Positions 51,550 to 60,538 of a DNA stretch of 64,000 nt are shown in pieces. The notes under the pieces were generated by a model that worked only from the letters and a program-made list of their open reading frames with translations, made no database searches and was not told the origin of the DNA. The stretch comes from Paraburkholderia heleia NBRC 101817 (GTDB lineage: Bacteria; Pseudomonadota; Gammaproteobacteria; Burkholderiales; Burkholderiaceae): positions 1 through 64,000 of the forward strand of contig NZ_BBJH01000027.1 of NCBI RefSeq assembly GCF_000739775.1, in the 5' to 3' direction. The position numbers were made by a program, and so were the translations under genes. Position 1 is the first letter of the stretch. The number at the start of each line of letters is the position of its first letter.

Positions 51550-53253
51550 GTGCGCGGCTCACGCATTCCACACGTGATCGACTATCTGATTCTGGGCGGC
51601 GGCTCGGCGGGCTGCGTGCTGGCCGCGCGTCTTTCGGAAGACAGCGGTGTGAAGGTTTGCCTCGTCGAGGCGGGCCGCGATGTCTCCGCGCATACCATGC
51701 CCGACGCGATCCGCAGCCGCTATCCGGGACGCGCGTATCTGGAAACGCGCAACCTCTGGCAGCAGTTGAAGGCGCGCATGAGCGCGAGCGCCGCCATGCG
51801 CCGTTATGAGCAGGCGCGTTTGCTGGGCGGCGGCTCCGCCATCAACGCGCTGATGGCCAATCGCGGCGCGCCCGCCGATTACGACGAATGGGAGGCGCTC
51901 GGTGCGTTGGGCTGGAACTGGGCGTCGTGTCTGCCCTACTTCTGCAAGCTCGAAACCGATTGCGATTTCGACGGCCCGCATCATGGCAGCGACGGGCCTT
52001 TGCGCATACAGCGCACGACGTGGCCGCGGATCTCGCCATTCGTGCGCGCCGTGCTCGACGCGCTCGACAAGAACGGCTACGCGCTCCATGGCGACCAGAA
52101 CGGCCCGTGGGAAGACGGCACGTTCATCGGGTCGATCGCGGTGAGCGCGCACGGCGAGCGCATTCCGACTTCCGTGTGCTATCTCGACGACGCCGCACGC
52201 GAGCGCCCCAATCTTTCGATACGCACGGGCGAAGTCGTCGAGCGCATCCTGTTCGATGGCCGCGTAGCAGTCGGCGCGCGCATCGTGCGTGCGGACGGTA
52301 CGCATGAGGACGTGAAGGCGCGGCGCGTGATCGTCTCCTCCGGCGCGATTCATAGCCCCGCATTGCTGATGCGCAGCGGCATTGGCCCGGCCGATGAGCT
52401 CGCGGCACACGGCATCGACGTCATTGCGGATCGCGCGGGCGTGGGGCGCAACCTGATGGAGCATCCGTCGATTGCGGTATCGGCGTTTCTGCCGCGCGGC
52501 GCACGCACGCCGTTTCCCGACGAGCATCATGAGCAGGCAATCGTGCGCTTCTCGTCGGCGCTCGAAGGCACGGTGCCCGGCGACATGCACGGCGCGATTC
52601 TGTCGCGCTCGGGCTGGCACTCGGTGGGCTACCGCCTCGGGACCCTCTTCTTCTGGGTCAACAAGTCGTATTCGCGAGGCCGCGTGACGCTGGCTTCGTC
52701 CAGCGTGTTCGACGAACCGAAAGTCGATTTCGCCATGCTCTCCGATGCGCGCGACCTCGAACGGCTCAAGCTCGCGCTGCGCTTTGGCGCGGCGACGCTG
52801 GCCTCGCCCGCGATGGCGGGGCGTCGCGATGTGATCTTCCCGTCGAGCTATTCGCCGCGTGTGGCGGCGGTGGCCGTGCCCGGCATGTGGAACGCGGTGC
52901 AGCGCGGCTTGCTGAGCGGCCTGCTCGACGTTGCCGGGCCTTTGCGGCGCGCGTTGATCAAAGGCGTCGTGACGCAAGGCGTGACGCTCGACGCGCTGCT
53001 CGACGACGATCGCGCGATGACGGATTTCGTCAAATGCTCGGTGGGCGGGACGTGGCATCCGTCGGGAACCTGCCGCATGGGTTCGGCCAGCGATCCACTC
53101 GCGGTGACGAACTCAGTGGGCGCGATTCATGGCGTGGAGGGCCTGCATGTGTGCGATGCCTCGCTGATGCCGTCCATTCCGTGCGCGAACACGAATGTGC
53201 CGACGATCATGATGGCGGAACGGGTCGCGGACCTGCTGCGTCGCCACGCATGA
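51550..53253 (+). CDS. GMC-family FAD oxidoreductase
   Basis: A 567-residue choline-dehydrogenase-like flavoenzyme. The N-terminal Rossmann motif is YLILGGGSAGCVLAARLSE. The GMC signature RLLGGGSAINALMANRGAP follows, then VSSGAIHSPALLMRSGIG. The C-terminal active-site block GGTWHPSGTCRMG has the catalytic His. The start is uncertain: GTG 51550 or GTG 51574, both without a clear ribosome site. It would oxidise an alcohol to an aldehyde. It follows the binding-protein gene by 48 nt in the same direction. Confidence 0.87.
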   Translation: MRGSRIPHVIDYLILGGGSAGCVLAARLSEDSGVKVCLVEAGRDVSAHTMPDAIRSRYPGRAYLETRNLWQQLKARMSASAAMRRYEQARLLGGGSAINALMANRGAPADYDEWEALGALGWNWASCLPYFCKLETDCDFDGPHHGSDGPLRIQRTTWPRISPFVRAVLDALDKNGYALHGDQNGPWEDGTFIGSIAVSAHGERIPTSVCYLDDAARERPNLSIRTGEVVERILFDGRVAVGARIVRADGTHEDVKARRVIVSSGAIHSPALLMRSGIGPADELAAHGIDVIADRAGVGRNLMEHPSIAVSAFLPRGARTPFPDEHHEQAIVRFSSALEGTVPGDMHGAILSRSGWHSVGYRLGTLFFWVNKSYSRGRVTLASSSVFDEPKVDFAMLSDARDLERLKLALRFGAATLASPAMAGRRDVIFPSSYSPRVAAVAVPGMWNAVQRGLLSGLLDVAGPLRRALIKGVVTQGVTLDALLDDDRAMTDFVKCSVGGTWHPSGTCRMGSASDPLAVTNSVGAIHGVEGLHVCDASLMPSIPCANTNVPTIMMAERVADLLRRHA

Positions 53254-53370
53254 AGCCGTGGCGAGCCGTGACATTGCTTGCCCCGTGCCAGGATCGATCA
53301 CGGCCAGCCGCCCGGTGCCCGAAGGCTCGACCCACTCGCCGTCGATATAGCACTGCTGCGGATGGTGCAT
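53254..53370 (-). pseudogene. N-terminal remnant of an aldehyde dehydrogenase
   Basis: The minus strand begins MHHPQQCYIDGEWVEPSGTG then RLAVIDPGTGQAMSRLA, the first 36 or so residues of an NAD-dependent aldehyde dehydrogenase. It starts 20 nt after the permease stop, like the next gene of that operon. The frame then runs into the antisense of the GMC gene, so the rest has been lost at about 53255. Confidence 0.75.
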
Positions 53371-53390
53371 AAAGGCCCGCGCCAGAAGAA

Positions 53391-54200
53391 TCAGGCGCGC
53401 GCCGCCGCGGATGAGCGCCGGCTGACGACGACGATCAGCACGAGGCACAGCGTAATGGCCGTGAGCATCGTGCTGATCGCGGCGATGGTCGGGTCGATCT
53501 CGTCGCGCAGGGTGACGAACATGCGCCGCGTGAGCGTCTGATTGCTGCCGCCCGAGACGAACAGCGCGACGACGGTTTCGTCGAGTGCCTGGATGAACAC
53601 GAAGACCATGGCCGAGATCACGCTCGCCTTGATCTGCGGCAGCGTCACTGTCATGAAGGCCCGCAGGCGGTTCATGCCGAGGCTGCGGGCGACCATTTCC
53701 TGCGTGCGGTCGAAGGTGCGCAGATCGGCGCCAACGGAAATCAGCACGTAAGGCAGGCCGAGCATGGTGTCGGCGACGATCAGGCCGCTGAGCGTGTTCA
53801 CATAGCCCGCCTGCGTGTAGACGAAGAACACGCCCACCGCGACGATGATGATCGGCACCATCAGCGGCAGCATCAGCAGCGTGCGCAGGTAGCGCATCGA
53901 CCAGTGCGAGCCGTTCTGGATGCCATAAGCCGCCATGACGCCGAGCGGCGTGGCGAGCAGCGCGGCAGACGTCGACGCAATGAAGGTTGTCCTCGCGGCC
54001 GCGATCCACTCGGGGTTGTCGAAAAACGCGTGATACCAGCGCAACGAATAGCCGGGCGGCGGGAAGGTCAGAAAGCGCGCATCGGAGAACGACAGCGGCA
54101 CGACGATGATCACCGGCACCATCAGAAACGCAAGGATCAGCATCACCGAGGCACCCAGCGTCAAGCGTCCGAACGAAAGTTGGCGATTCATCTGCATCAC
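53391..54200 (-). CDS. ABC transporter permease (PotC-like)
   Basis: A 269-residue inner-membrane permease of the spermidine/putrescine type with six predicted spans. The cytoplasmic EAA loop is recognisable in MVARSLGMNRLRAFMTVTLP. It starts with a 4-nt overlap to the partner permease gene and is the last intact gene of the minus-strand operon. Confidence 0.87.
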   Translation of the reverse strand: MMQMNRQLSFGRLTLGASVMLILAFLMVPVIIVVPLSFSDARFLTFPPPGYSLRWYHAFFDNPEWIAAARTTFIASTSAALLATPLGVMAAYGIQNGSHWSMRYLRTLLMLPLMVPIIIVAVGVFFVYTQAGYVNTLSGLIVADTMLGLPYVLISVGADLRTFDRTQEMVARSLGMNRLRAFMTVTLPQIKASVISAMVFVFIQALDETVVALFVSGGSNQTLTRRMFVTLRDEIDPTIAAISTMLTAITLCLVLIVVVSRRSSAAARA

Positions 54201-55105
54201 CTGGCTCCCAACGTCTTTTCGAGTGGAATCACACGGCTCACCGCATAGAAGACCGCAAACACGCAGATCAGCAACGCCACGCTCACCGCGCTCGCCGCGC
54301 CCCAGCTGTTGTAGATCTCGACGTTGCGGCTAACGATCATCGACACCATCATCGACTTGCCGCCGCCCATGAGCTCGGGCGTGATGTAGAAGCCGAGGCA
54401 CAGCACGAACACGAGCGTTGCGCCCGCCAGCACGCCGCTCATCGAGAGCGGCAGGAACACGCGCAGGAACACATGCAGGGGCGAGCCGCCGAGGCTCGCG
54501 CCCGCTTGCGAGAGGTTCGCGGGGATCTTCTGCATGGCTGAATAGAGCGGCAGCACCATGAAGGGCAACAGGATATGCACCATTGCAATGACCGTGCCGA
54601 ACTGGTTGTACGAAAGCTGCAACGGCCGCTCGATCAGGCCCAGGCCGAGCAGCGCCTTGTTGATGAGACCGGTGCGCTGCAACAGCACGAGCCAGGCATA
54701 CGTGCGGACGAGCACGCTGGTCCAGAATGGCAGGATGACCATGCCGAGCACGAGCGCGCTCCAGCGCGGCGGGAGGGACGCCGCGAAATACGCCACCGGA
54801 TACCCGAGCAGCAGCGTCACGGCGGTCACGATGAAGCTGAGCTTGAACGTGAGCAGGAACGTGTCGAGATAAGCGCCCGTGAAAACGCGCCGGTAATTGA
54901 CCAGCGTGAAGGCGCCGTCGTGATAGATGGACTGCCACGAGAGCCATGCGAGCGGCACCACCAGCAGCACCACGATCGTCAGCAGGGCCGGCACCATCAG
55001 CAGCAGCATCGTGCGATCTTCGCGCCGCTGGTGGCGCACCGCAGGATCGATGGCGGCGGCGTGAAGCATGGTCGGGTCTTGAAACATCCGTTTGGCTGTT
55101 GTCAT
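54197..55105 (-). CDS. ABC transporter permease (PotB-like)
   Basis: A 302-residue permease with six spans (for example LLLMVPALLTIVVLLVVPLA). The EAA loop lies in KIPANLSQAGASLGGSPLHV. It forms the channel heterodimer with the next gene. The start at 55105 directly abuts the oxidoreductase stop, so the operon is tightly coupled. Confidence 0.87.
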   Translation of the reverse strand: MTTAKRMFQDPTMLHAAAIDPAVRHQRREDRTMLLLMVPALLTIVVLLVVPLAWLSWQSIYHDGAFTLVNYRRVFTGAYLDTFLLTFKLSFIVTAVTLLLGYPVAYFAASLPPRWSALVLGMVILPFWTSVLVRTYAWLVLLQRTGLINKALLGLGLIERPLQLSYNQFGTVIAMVHILLPFMVLPLYSAMQKIPANLSQAGASLGGSPLHVFLRVFLPLSMSGVLAGATLVFVLCLGFYITPELMGGGKSMMVSMIVSRNVEIYNSWGAASAVSVALLICVFAVFYAVSRVIPLEKTLGAR

Positions 55106-56440
55106 TCATGCACCTACGGCGTCGAGAAACTGATACCACGCAGCGACGAGCCTGACGCCCGGCGCGCGCAGCGCGTGAAACGGCACGGGCCGCAGCCCCT
55201 CCTGCGCGAGCATGGCCAGCTCGGGCGTGTCGCCCAGCGCGAGCGCCGCAGCGTGCTGGCCGATGAGGCTCGCCATCGCTACACCCGCGCCGTTGTAGCC
55301 GAGACAGAAGGTCGTCCTGTCGTCGCTGCGCCCAACATGCGGCAACGCGTTGAACGTCATGCCGACATAGCCCGACCAGCGGTATTGCACCGGCACGCGC
55401 GCGAGGTCGGGAAAGAGCGCGGCCATCGCGCGTTGCAGCGCGTCGAAACCAGTCCGCTCCCCTTCCTTGCCGAACGCGTCGCGGCCGCCGAACAGCATGC
55501 GGCCATCGACCTTGCGGAACCACTTCATCATGCGCCGCGTTTCGGTGTAGCTGCGCCGGTTGACCATCAGGCGCGCATCGAGTTCGGGCGGCAGCGGCGC
55601 GGTCGCGATCATTGCGCTTCTGAACGGCACGAGTTCGCGATGGTACTGCGACGTCGCTTCGGTCAGGTTCGAATACGCGTTGGTCGCAACGATCACCTGC
55701 TGCGCGCGCACCGTCCCGCCTGGCGCACGCAGCAGCACGCGGCCATCGTCTGCACGCTTCATGTCGATGACCGGGGTCGACTCGTAGACCGGCACGCCGC
55801 GCGCCGTCACGCCCGCCGCGATGCCGCGCACGTATTCGAGCGGCAGGATGGTGCCCGCATCGGCGCTCAGCACGCCGCCGACGAAACCCTTCGATCCCGT
55901 TTCGTGCTCGACCTGCGCGCGCGTGAGCACGCTCATCGAGGTGTCCCTGAGCGTGTTGCGCACCCAGTCCGCTTCCGCGCAGATCGATGCCAGCGCGCGG
56001 GCCGTATGCGCGCAACGCAGGCTGCCCGTGTGTTCGAAGCGCGCGCGCTCGAGCTTGAACTCGTCGATCAGCGACTGCACCGCCCGCACACCGTCATGCG
56101 CCAGCCGGTGCATCCGTATGGCGACGTCCAGCCCATGCGAACTCGCGATCGACGGGAACGAGAGGCGGAACTTCGACGACACCACGCCGCCGTTGCGCCC
56201 GCTCGCGCCCCAGCCAACCGGATTCGCGTCGAGCACCGCGCAGTCCACGCCGCGCTGTTGCAGTGCATGGGCGGCGCTCAGCCCCGAGTAGCCCGCGCCG
56301 ATGATCGCCACTTCGACACCGAGATCGCGGGCAAGCGGCGCACCGGTGCTGACCGGCGCGTCCATGGTCGGCACGCGCCCGGCCATCGCCCGCCACAGCG
56401 ATTCGGCGTGCGGGCGCGGTGCGTTCGTCGGCGCGCGCAT
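55106..56440 (-). CDS. FAD-dependent oxidoreductase, PuuB-like amine oxidase
   Basis: A 444-residue DAO-family flavoprotein. The FAD-binding motif is VAIIGAGYSGLSAAHALQQRG. Later blocks YRWSGYVGMTFNALPHVGR and CLGYNGAGVAMASLIGQHAA are typical of gamma-glutamylputrescine oxidase-like enzymes. It would oxidise an imported amine to an aldehyde. ATG 56440 is chosen because it is 2 nt after the HAD stop and the longer frame reads through that gene. Confidence 0.86.
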   Translation of the reverse strand: MRAPTNAPRPHAESLWRAMAGRVPTMDAPVSTGAPLARDLGVEVAIIGAGYSGLSAAHALQQRGVDCAVLDANPVGWGASGRNGGVVSSKFRLSFPSIASSHGLDVAIRMHRLAHDGVRAVQSLIDEFKLERARFEHTGSLRCAHTARALASICAEADWVRNTLRDTSMSVLTRAQVEHETGSKGFVGGVLSADAGTILPLEYVRGIAAGVTARGVPVYESTPVIDMKRADDGRVLLRAPGGTVRAQQVIVATNAYSNLTEATSQYHRELVPFRSAMIATAPLPPELDARLMVNRRSYTETRRMMKWFRKVDGRMLFGGRDAFGKEGERTGFDALQRAMAALFPDLARVPVQYRWSGYVGMTFNALPHVGRSDDRTTFCLGYNGAGVAMASLIGQHAAALALGDTPELAMLAQEGLRPVPFHALRAPGVRLVAAWYQFLDAVGA

Positions 56441-56442
56441 CG

Positions 56443-57156
56443 TCAGGCCGCGGCGCGCAGCTCGTCGTCCACGGCATCCGCGAGGCCGGCGAGCGTCGCG
56501 AACGTCCAGGTCGGCGTCGTGAAGCTTTCCGGTGTGGGCGTGGCGCCGTAGCCCTTCATACCCTGACGGCGCTCGATCCAGCACGTCGCGTAGCCGAGCT
56601 TCGTCGCGATGCCGATGTCGTGATACTGGCTTTGCGCCGTGTGCAGAATCTCGCTGAACTTGTAGCCGAAGGCCGCCTGGCGTCCGCGGTTATAGGCAAA
56701 GAATTGCGGGTCGGGCTTGGCGACGCCGGTTTCATCGCAGCACACGGTGTCGTCGAACGGGTCGCCGAGCGTATGCGCGTAGGCCGAGAGCGCGACGCGG
56801 TCCGCGTTGGTCATCGCGACGAGGCGAAAGTGCTTGCGCAGGCGCTTCAATGCGGCGACGGAATCCTCGAACGCGGGCCAATCGAGCACGTCCCGCTGGA
56901 ATGCCGCGGCGCATTCGGCATTGTCGGGCAGGCCGAGCCTCTTCGCGAGATGCAGGTAGACGTTCGCCATTTCATGGCTGGAACGGCCATGGAACTTCGC
57001 GCGGCCCTCCATGTACGGTCCGAAGATCTGGTCGTCGGTCAGGTCTAGCGCCTTCGAGCCGCCAAGGCGGCGCACGGAGCCGAGCACGCCCGCCTCGAAG
57101 TTGATCAGCGTGCCGACGACATCGAACGTCAGGACCTTGAAATCGGTGAGCTTCAT
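56443..57156 (-). CDS. HAD-superfamily hydrolase, haloacid dehalogenase-like
   Basis: A 237-residue HAD hydrolase. Motif I is LTFDVVGTLINFEAG, motif II AMTNADRVAL, and motif III Lys in GVAKPDPQFF. The C-terminal block YHDIGIATKLGYATCWIERR matches type II haloacid-dehalogenase-like proteins. ATG 57156 has GAGGA 8 nt upstream. Its role in the amine-oxidation operon is unknown; similar HAD genes often accompany PuuB-like oxidases. Confidence 0.83.
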   Translation of the reverse strand: MKLTDFKVLTFDVVGTLINFEAGVLGSVRRLGGSKALDLTDDQIFGPYMEGRAKFHGRSSHEMANVYLHLAKRLGLPDNAECAAAFQRDVLDWPAFEDSVAALKRLRKHFRLVAMTNADRVALSAYAHTLGDPFDDTVCCDETGVAKPDPQFFAYNRGRQAAFGYKFSEILHTAQSQYHDIGIATKLGYATCWIERRQGMKGYGATPTPESFTTPTWTFATLAGLADAVDDELRAAA

Positions 57157-57226
57157 TGCTTCATCCTCTACGGGTTGCGTATCTGCGTTTGCGTCGAAAT
57201 CGCCCGTGCACAGGCGGGGAATGAAC

Positions 57227-58303
57227 TTATGCGGGTACCACGATGGTGTCCTGCGGATCGAGCGCAACCGTCATGGGCGCGCCCGGCGCGGGAATGCGCT
57301 GGCGCGCGTCGTGGCCGCCCGGCTGCCTGAGGCTGATTGCGGTGCCGTCGGCAAGCGATGCGAACACGCGCAGGCTCTCGCCCTGATACAGCACTTCCGT
57401 TACCCGGCACGACAGACGGTTGGCATCGGCATGACGGTTCTCGCCGTCGATGACGAGCTTCTCGGTTTGCACGGCGAGCAGGAGTTTGTCGCCGCGCGGC
57501 AACGGGTGCGCGGTGCGCAGGAGCGTGTTGCCCAGCCGCACGGCATTCTCGCCGGCGCGGCTCACGTCGAGCAGCGTCGCCTCGCCGATGAAGCTGGCCA
57601 CGAAGGCATCGCACGGGCGATCGTAAAGGCGCTCTGGCGTGTCGATCTGGACGAGCTTGCCATCCTTCAGCACGGCGACACGATCGCTCATGGTGAGCGC
57701 TTCGCGCTGGTCGTGCGTCACGTTGACGATGGTCGCGCCCAGTTGCCGATGCAGCCTGCGCAGCTCGATCTGCATGGTCTCGCGCAGCTGCTTGTCGAGC
57801 GCGGAGAGCGGCTCGTCCATCAGAATGAGTTGCGGCTGGAACACAATGGCGCGCGCCAGTGCGACGCGCTGCTTCTGCCCGCCCGAAAGCTGATGCACGC
57901 TGCGGCCTTCATAGCCCTTGAGCTCGACCATGGCGAGCGCTTCGCCAACACGCCTCGCCCATGTCGCCTTCGGCTCGCGCCGCGCGCGCAGCGAAAACGC
58001 CACGTTTTCCCCCACCGTCATGTGCGGAAACAGCGCGTAGTTCTGAAACACGATGCCGATATTGCGCTTGTGCGGCGGCGCAAATGTAATGTCTCGCTCG
58101 CCGACCCATACGCTGCCCGAACTCGGCTGGACGAAGCCGCCCAGAATGCCGAGCAACGTCGTTTTGCCCGATCCCGACGGGCCCAGCAGCGAGACGAATT
58201 CACCCGGTGCGATATCGAGCGAGACGTCGTCGAGTGCTGTCACAGCGCCATAGCGCCTGGTAGCACCCCTGATTGACACTCCGGTTTTGGCACGCGCATC
58301 CAT
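57227..58303 (-). CDS. ABC transporter ATP-binding protein (PotA-like)
   Basis: A 358-residue ATPase. It has Walker A LLGPSGSGKTTLLGIL, a Q-loop (VFQNYALFPHMTV), signature HQLSGGQKQRVALARAI, Walker B LILMDEPLSALD, the switch His in VNVTHDQREAL, and a C-terminal TOBE domain. It energises the permease pair further down the operon. It is the first gene of the operon, divergent from the LysR gene with the shared operator between them. Confidence 0.9.
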   Translation of the reverse strand: MDARAKTGVSIRGATRRYGAVTALDDVSLDIAPGEFVSLLGPSGSGKTTLLGILGGFVQPSSGSVWVGERDITFAPPHKRNIGIVFQNYALFPHMTVGENVAFSLRARREPKATWARRVGEALAMVELKGYEGRSVHQLSGGQKQRVALARAIVFQPQLILMDEPLSALDKQLRETMQIELRRLHRQLGATIVNVTHDQREALTMSDRVAVLKDGKLVQIDTPERLYDRPCDAFVASFIGEATLLDVSRAGENAVRLGNTLLRTAHPLPRGDKLLLAVQTEKLVIDGENRHADANRLSCRVTEVLYQGESLRVFASLADGTAISLRQPGGHDARQRIPAPGAPMTVALDPQDTIVVPA

Positions 58304-58360
58304 GGTGGGGCTCTCACGGTCAAAGCATCAGTTGAAAAAAATATAAGGCGCGTTCTTTTT

Positions 58361-58406
58361 GGCGGCAATTCCAAAATTGTTGGATGAGGCATAACATCAG
58401 GTCATG
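58361..58406 (-). promoter_or_regulatory. composite LysR-type operator between the ABC operon and the LysR gene
   Basis: The 17-bp element CATAACATCAGGTCATG (58390-58406) overlaps the LysR start codon. After 6 nt comes the 23-bp element (58361-58383), beginning CCAACAATT on the minus strand. By eye 19 of 23 positions match the copy at 50300-50322. The order relative to the target gene is the same at both loci. Overlap with the start codon suggests autoregulation. Confidence 0.65.
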
Positions 58407-59375
58407 CCAAACCTTCGCAGGAAATTGCCGAGCGCCAACGCGCTGTTCGTGTTCGAAGCGGCCGCACGATGCGGAAACTTCACGCGCGCGGCGCAGGAGC
58501 TTTATGTGAGTCAGCCTGCCGTGAGCCGCATGCTGGCGCGCATGGAAGACCACATTGGTGTGAAGTTATTCGAACGTGTGCGCGGCGGCATCGAGCTGAC
58601 CGAAAACGGCAAGATTCTCTACTCCAGGATTTCCGAAGGCTTCAGCGGCATCGAGAGCGCGATACGCGAAATCGAAGTGCGTGCGACCGGTGTGGAAACC
58701 GTCACGCTGTCGGTTTCGACCGGCTTCACCACGCACTGGCTGATGCCGCGCATGAGCCGCCTGCATCAGGCGTTTCCTTCGGTTGACCTGCGGTTTCAAT
58801 TGATACCGGGGCGCATTGGCGGCCCGCTCGTCGACGTCGATCTCGGCATGCGCTTCGTGCATGACGAAGAGATCGACGAAAACGCCGTGCTGCTGATGCC
58901 GGAAACGCTGCTGCCGGTATGCGACGCGCGGTATCACGAGCACGCGCTGAGCGATGCGGGCCGCGAGCATGGCGACACGGTCATCATCATGGACGACGAG
59001 GAGCGCGGCTGGCACGAGCGCTTTCAGGCCTTCGCCTCGAAGCGGCGGCATGCGCAGAGCATGTTGAGCTTCAACGACTACGCGATCGTGGTGCAGGCCG
59101 CGCTGCTCGGCCAGGGGATCGCGCTCGGCTGGCTCACTGTGACGTCGCACTGGCTCGCGCAAGGCGCGCTCGTGCCGGCCGAACAGGAGCTGCTCGTGAC
59201 GAGCCGGCGCTGCTGCCTGCTCACGCCGCCCAACCGGCCGCTCAGGCCCATCGTCGCCCATGTGCGCGACTGGCTCGTCGAGGAAACGCGCAGCGACATG
59301 CGTGTGGTCGAGAGCAAGTACCCAGGGCTCGGCTTGCGCGATGCCCTCAGGCAAACGGGCGTCGTGCTGGATTAG
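58404..59375 (+). CDS. LysR-family regulator (GcvA-like)
   Basis: A 323-residue LysR protein. The N-terminal helix-turn-helix reads LPSANALFVFEAAARCGNFT then AAQELYVSQPAVSRMLARME, the GcvA-type signature. The rest is the two-lobed effector domain with TGFTTHWLMPRMSRLHQAFP. It is divergent from the ABC/amine-oxidase operon and probably controls it, and also the separate binding-protein gene, through the composite operator. The inducer is unknown, possibly the transported amine. Confidence 0.88.
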   Translation: MPNLRRKLPSANALFVFEAAARCGNFTRAAQELYVSQPAVSRMLARMEDHIGVKLFERVRGGIELTENGKILYSRISEGFSGIESAIREIEVRATGVETVTLSVSTGFTTHWLMPRMSRLHQAFPSVDLRFQLIPGRIGGPLVDVDLGMRFVHDEEIDENAVLLMPETLLPVCDARYHEHALSDAGREHGDTVIIMDDEERGWHERFQAFASKRRHAQSMLSFNDYAIVVQAALLGQGIALGWLTVTSHWLAQGALVPAEQELLVTSRRCCLLTPPNRPLRPIVAHVRDWLVEETRSDMRVVESKYPGLGLRDALRQTGVVLD

Positions 59376-59394
59376 TCGCTGTGCCGCAGCGCAG

Positions 59395-59565
59395 CGCCCC
59401 TCGCAGGACCTTTGCGGGAGGGAGCAGCCCATCCGGACCGAGCGCCCGCTTGATGCGGCGCATCAGTTCGATCCCGGCTTCGCTGCGCGTGCAGGGCAAC
59501 GCCAGTTTATTCGTGAGGCCGATGCGGTGCTTGGCGGAGATCGTTCCGCCGAGGCGGCGGGTGCT
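59395..59565 (-). pseudogene. C-terminal remnant of a GlcD-type FAD oxidoreductase
   Basis: The minus strand reads LGGTISAKHRIGLTNKLALP then SEAGIELMRRIKRALGPDGL and LPPAKVL. This is the C-terminal end of D-lactate/2-hydroxyglutarate dehydrogenase-like enzymes (normally GGSISAEHGIG and MRRIKRALDP). The upstream FAD domain is missing and HGIG has become HRIG. It lies between the LysR and MarR genes. Confidence 0.7.
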
Positions 59566-59642
59566 ACCTGATCCCGATTCCGGCCAGGAGAATCCGGGCA
59601 CAGCGAGCGCGCAGCGGTATCGGGTGCGCCTGCGAGATTCAT

Positions 59643-60209
59643 TCAGCTCGCGCCCGCCTCGCTCTCATCCTGCGCGAGCAACTGGCTGTCGGGCAACCGG
59701 AAAGGCACGGCACTGTCCGGATTGTTGGCCTCCACCAGCCGGATCAACTGCAACATGAACACATCGCGCTCGGCGGGTGACAGGTGCTCGATCGTGCGAT
59801 CGTGCGCGCGCTGCACGGCGCTCGCCATCTTCCTGACCAGACGCTTGCCCGCAGGTGTCAGCCTGACGAGCCGCAGTCGTTTGTCGTGTTCGACCTGTGT
59901 GCGGCTCACGAGCCCCCGCGCGTTCAAACGCGGAATGACTTCAGCGACGCTCGAACGCTCCAGCCCGACTTCGATGGCGAGCGAATTCTGATCCATCTCC
60001 CCGAGCGATTCGAGCGCGGTAAGCAGGCTGTACTGCACCGGCGTGATATTGAACTCGCTCGTTTCCTGCGCGAACAGGAATGTATGAATCTGATGCATGC
60101 GGCGTATCAGAAAACCCGGCCGCGAAAACAGCGGAGAACGTGCCTGCCGCTCGGCTAGCTCTGCGCGGACGCTTTGAATGTCAATGGAATCGATGACGGT
60201 GGTTCGCAT
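59643..60209 (-). CDS. MarR-family transcriptional regulator
   Basis: A 188-residue winged-helix regulator. The wHTH contains DQNSLAIEVGLERSSVAEVI and the wing ARGLVSRTQVEHDKRLRLVR followed by LTPAGKRL. It is longer than usual at the N-terminus (about 25 extra residues). It is divergent from the amidohydrolase gene across 329 bp that contain a duplicated 11-bp element, so it probably represses that operon in response to an aromatic or cyclic ligand. Confidence 0.87.
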   Translation of the reverse strand: MRTTVIDSIDIQSVRAELAERQARSPLFSRPGFLIRRMHQIHTFLFAQETSEFNITPVQYSLLTALESLGEMDQNSLAIEVGLERSSVAEVIPRLNARGLVSRTQVEHDKRLRLVRLTPAGKRLVRKMASAVQRAHDRTIEHLSPAERDVFMLQLIRLVEANNPDSAVPFRLPDSQLLAQDESEAGAS

Positions 60210-60538
60210 GAAGTCGGCTCAAAAGAAAATGGTTGAATTTCGAACGCCCTGATGTGCATTCTAGGCCGTAACCACCGCACCCCGCAAATACGCGGTACAC
60301 CAACGAATCACCATAAAAAGGCATCGCGCCTGCGCTTGGTGCACGCGCGCGCCGGCACTCGCCGAATCGGTGCGAACCGGGCGATCGAAGCTCCGCAGCA
60401 TGGCGCACATCGGCCCATGTCTGCGACCATAAGTCACTGATCCGAAGAAGAAAATACGACGGCGGAAAGCCGCGCGGAAAAACCGGCACACTATTTGCGG
60501 TACACCACGCATCTTCCCACTCGGCTATCGAACCGTCC
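60210..60538. promoter_or_regulatory. divergent promoter region with repeated GCGGTACACCA element
   Basis: No gene is supported in these 329 bp. GCGGTACACCA occurs at 60292-60302 and again at 60497-60507, one near each divergent gene. The first copy is preceded by GCAAATAC and the second by CTATTT. These are candidate MarR operators; binding is inference. Confidence 0.45.
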
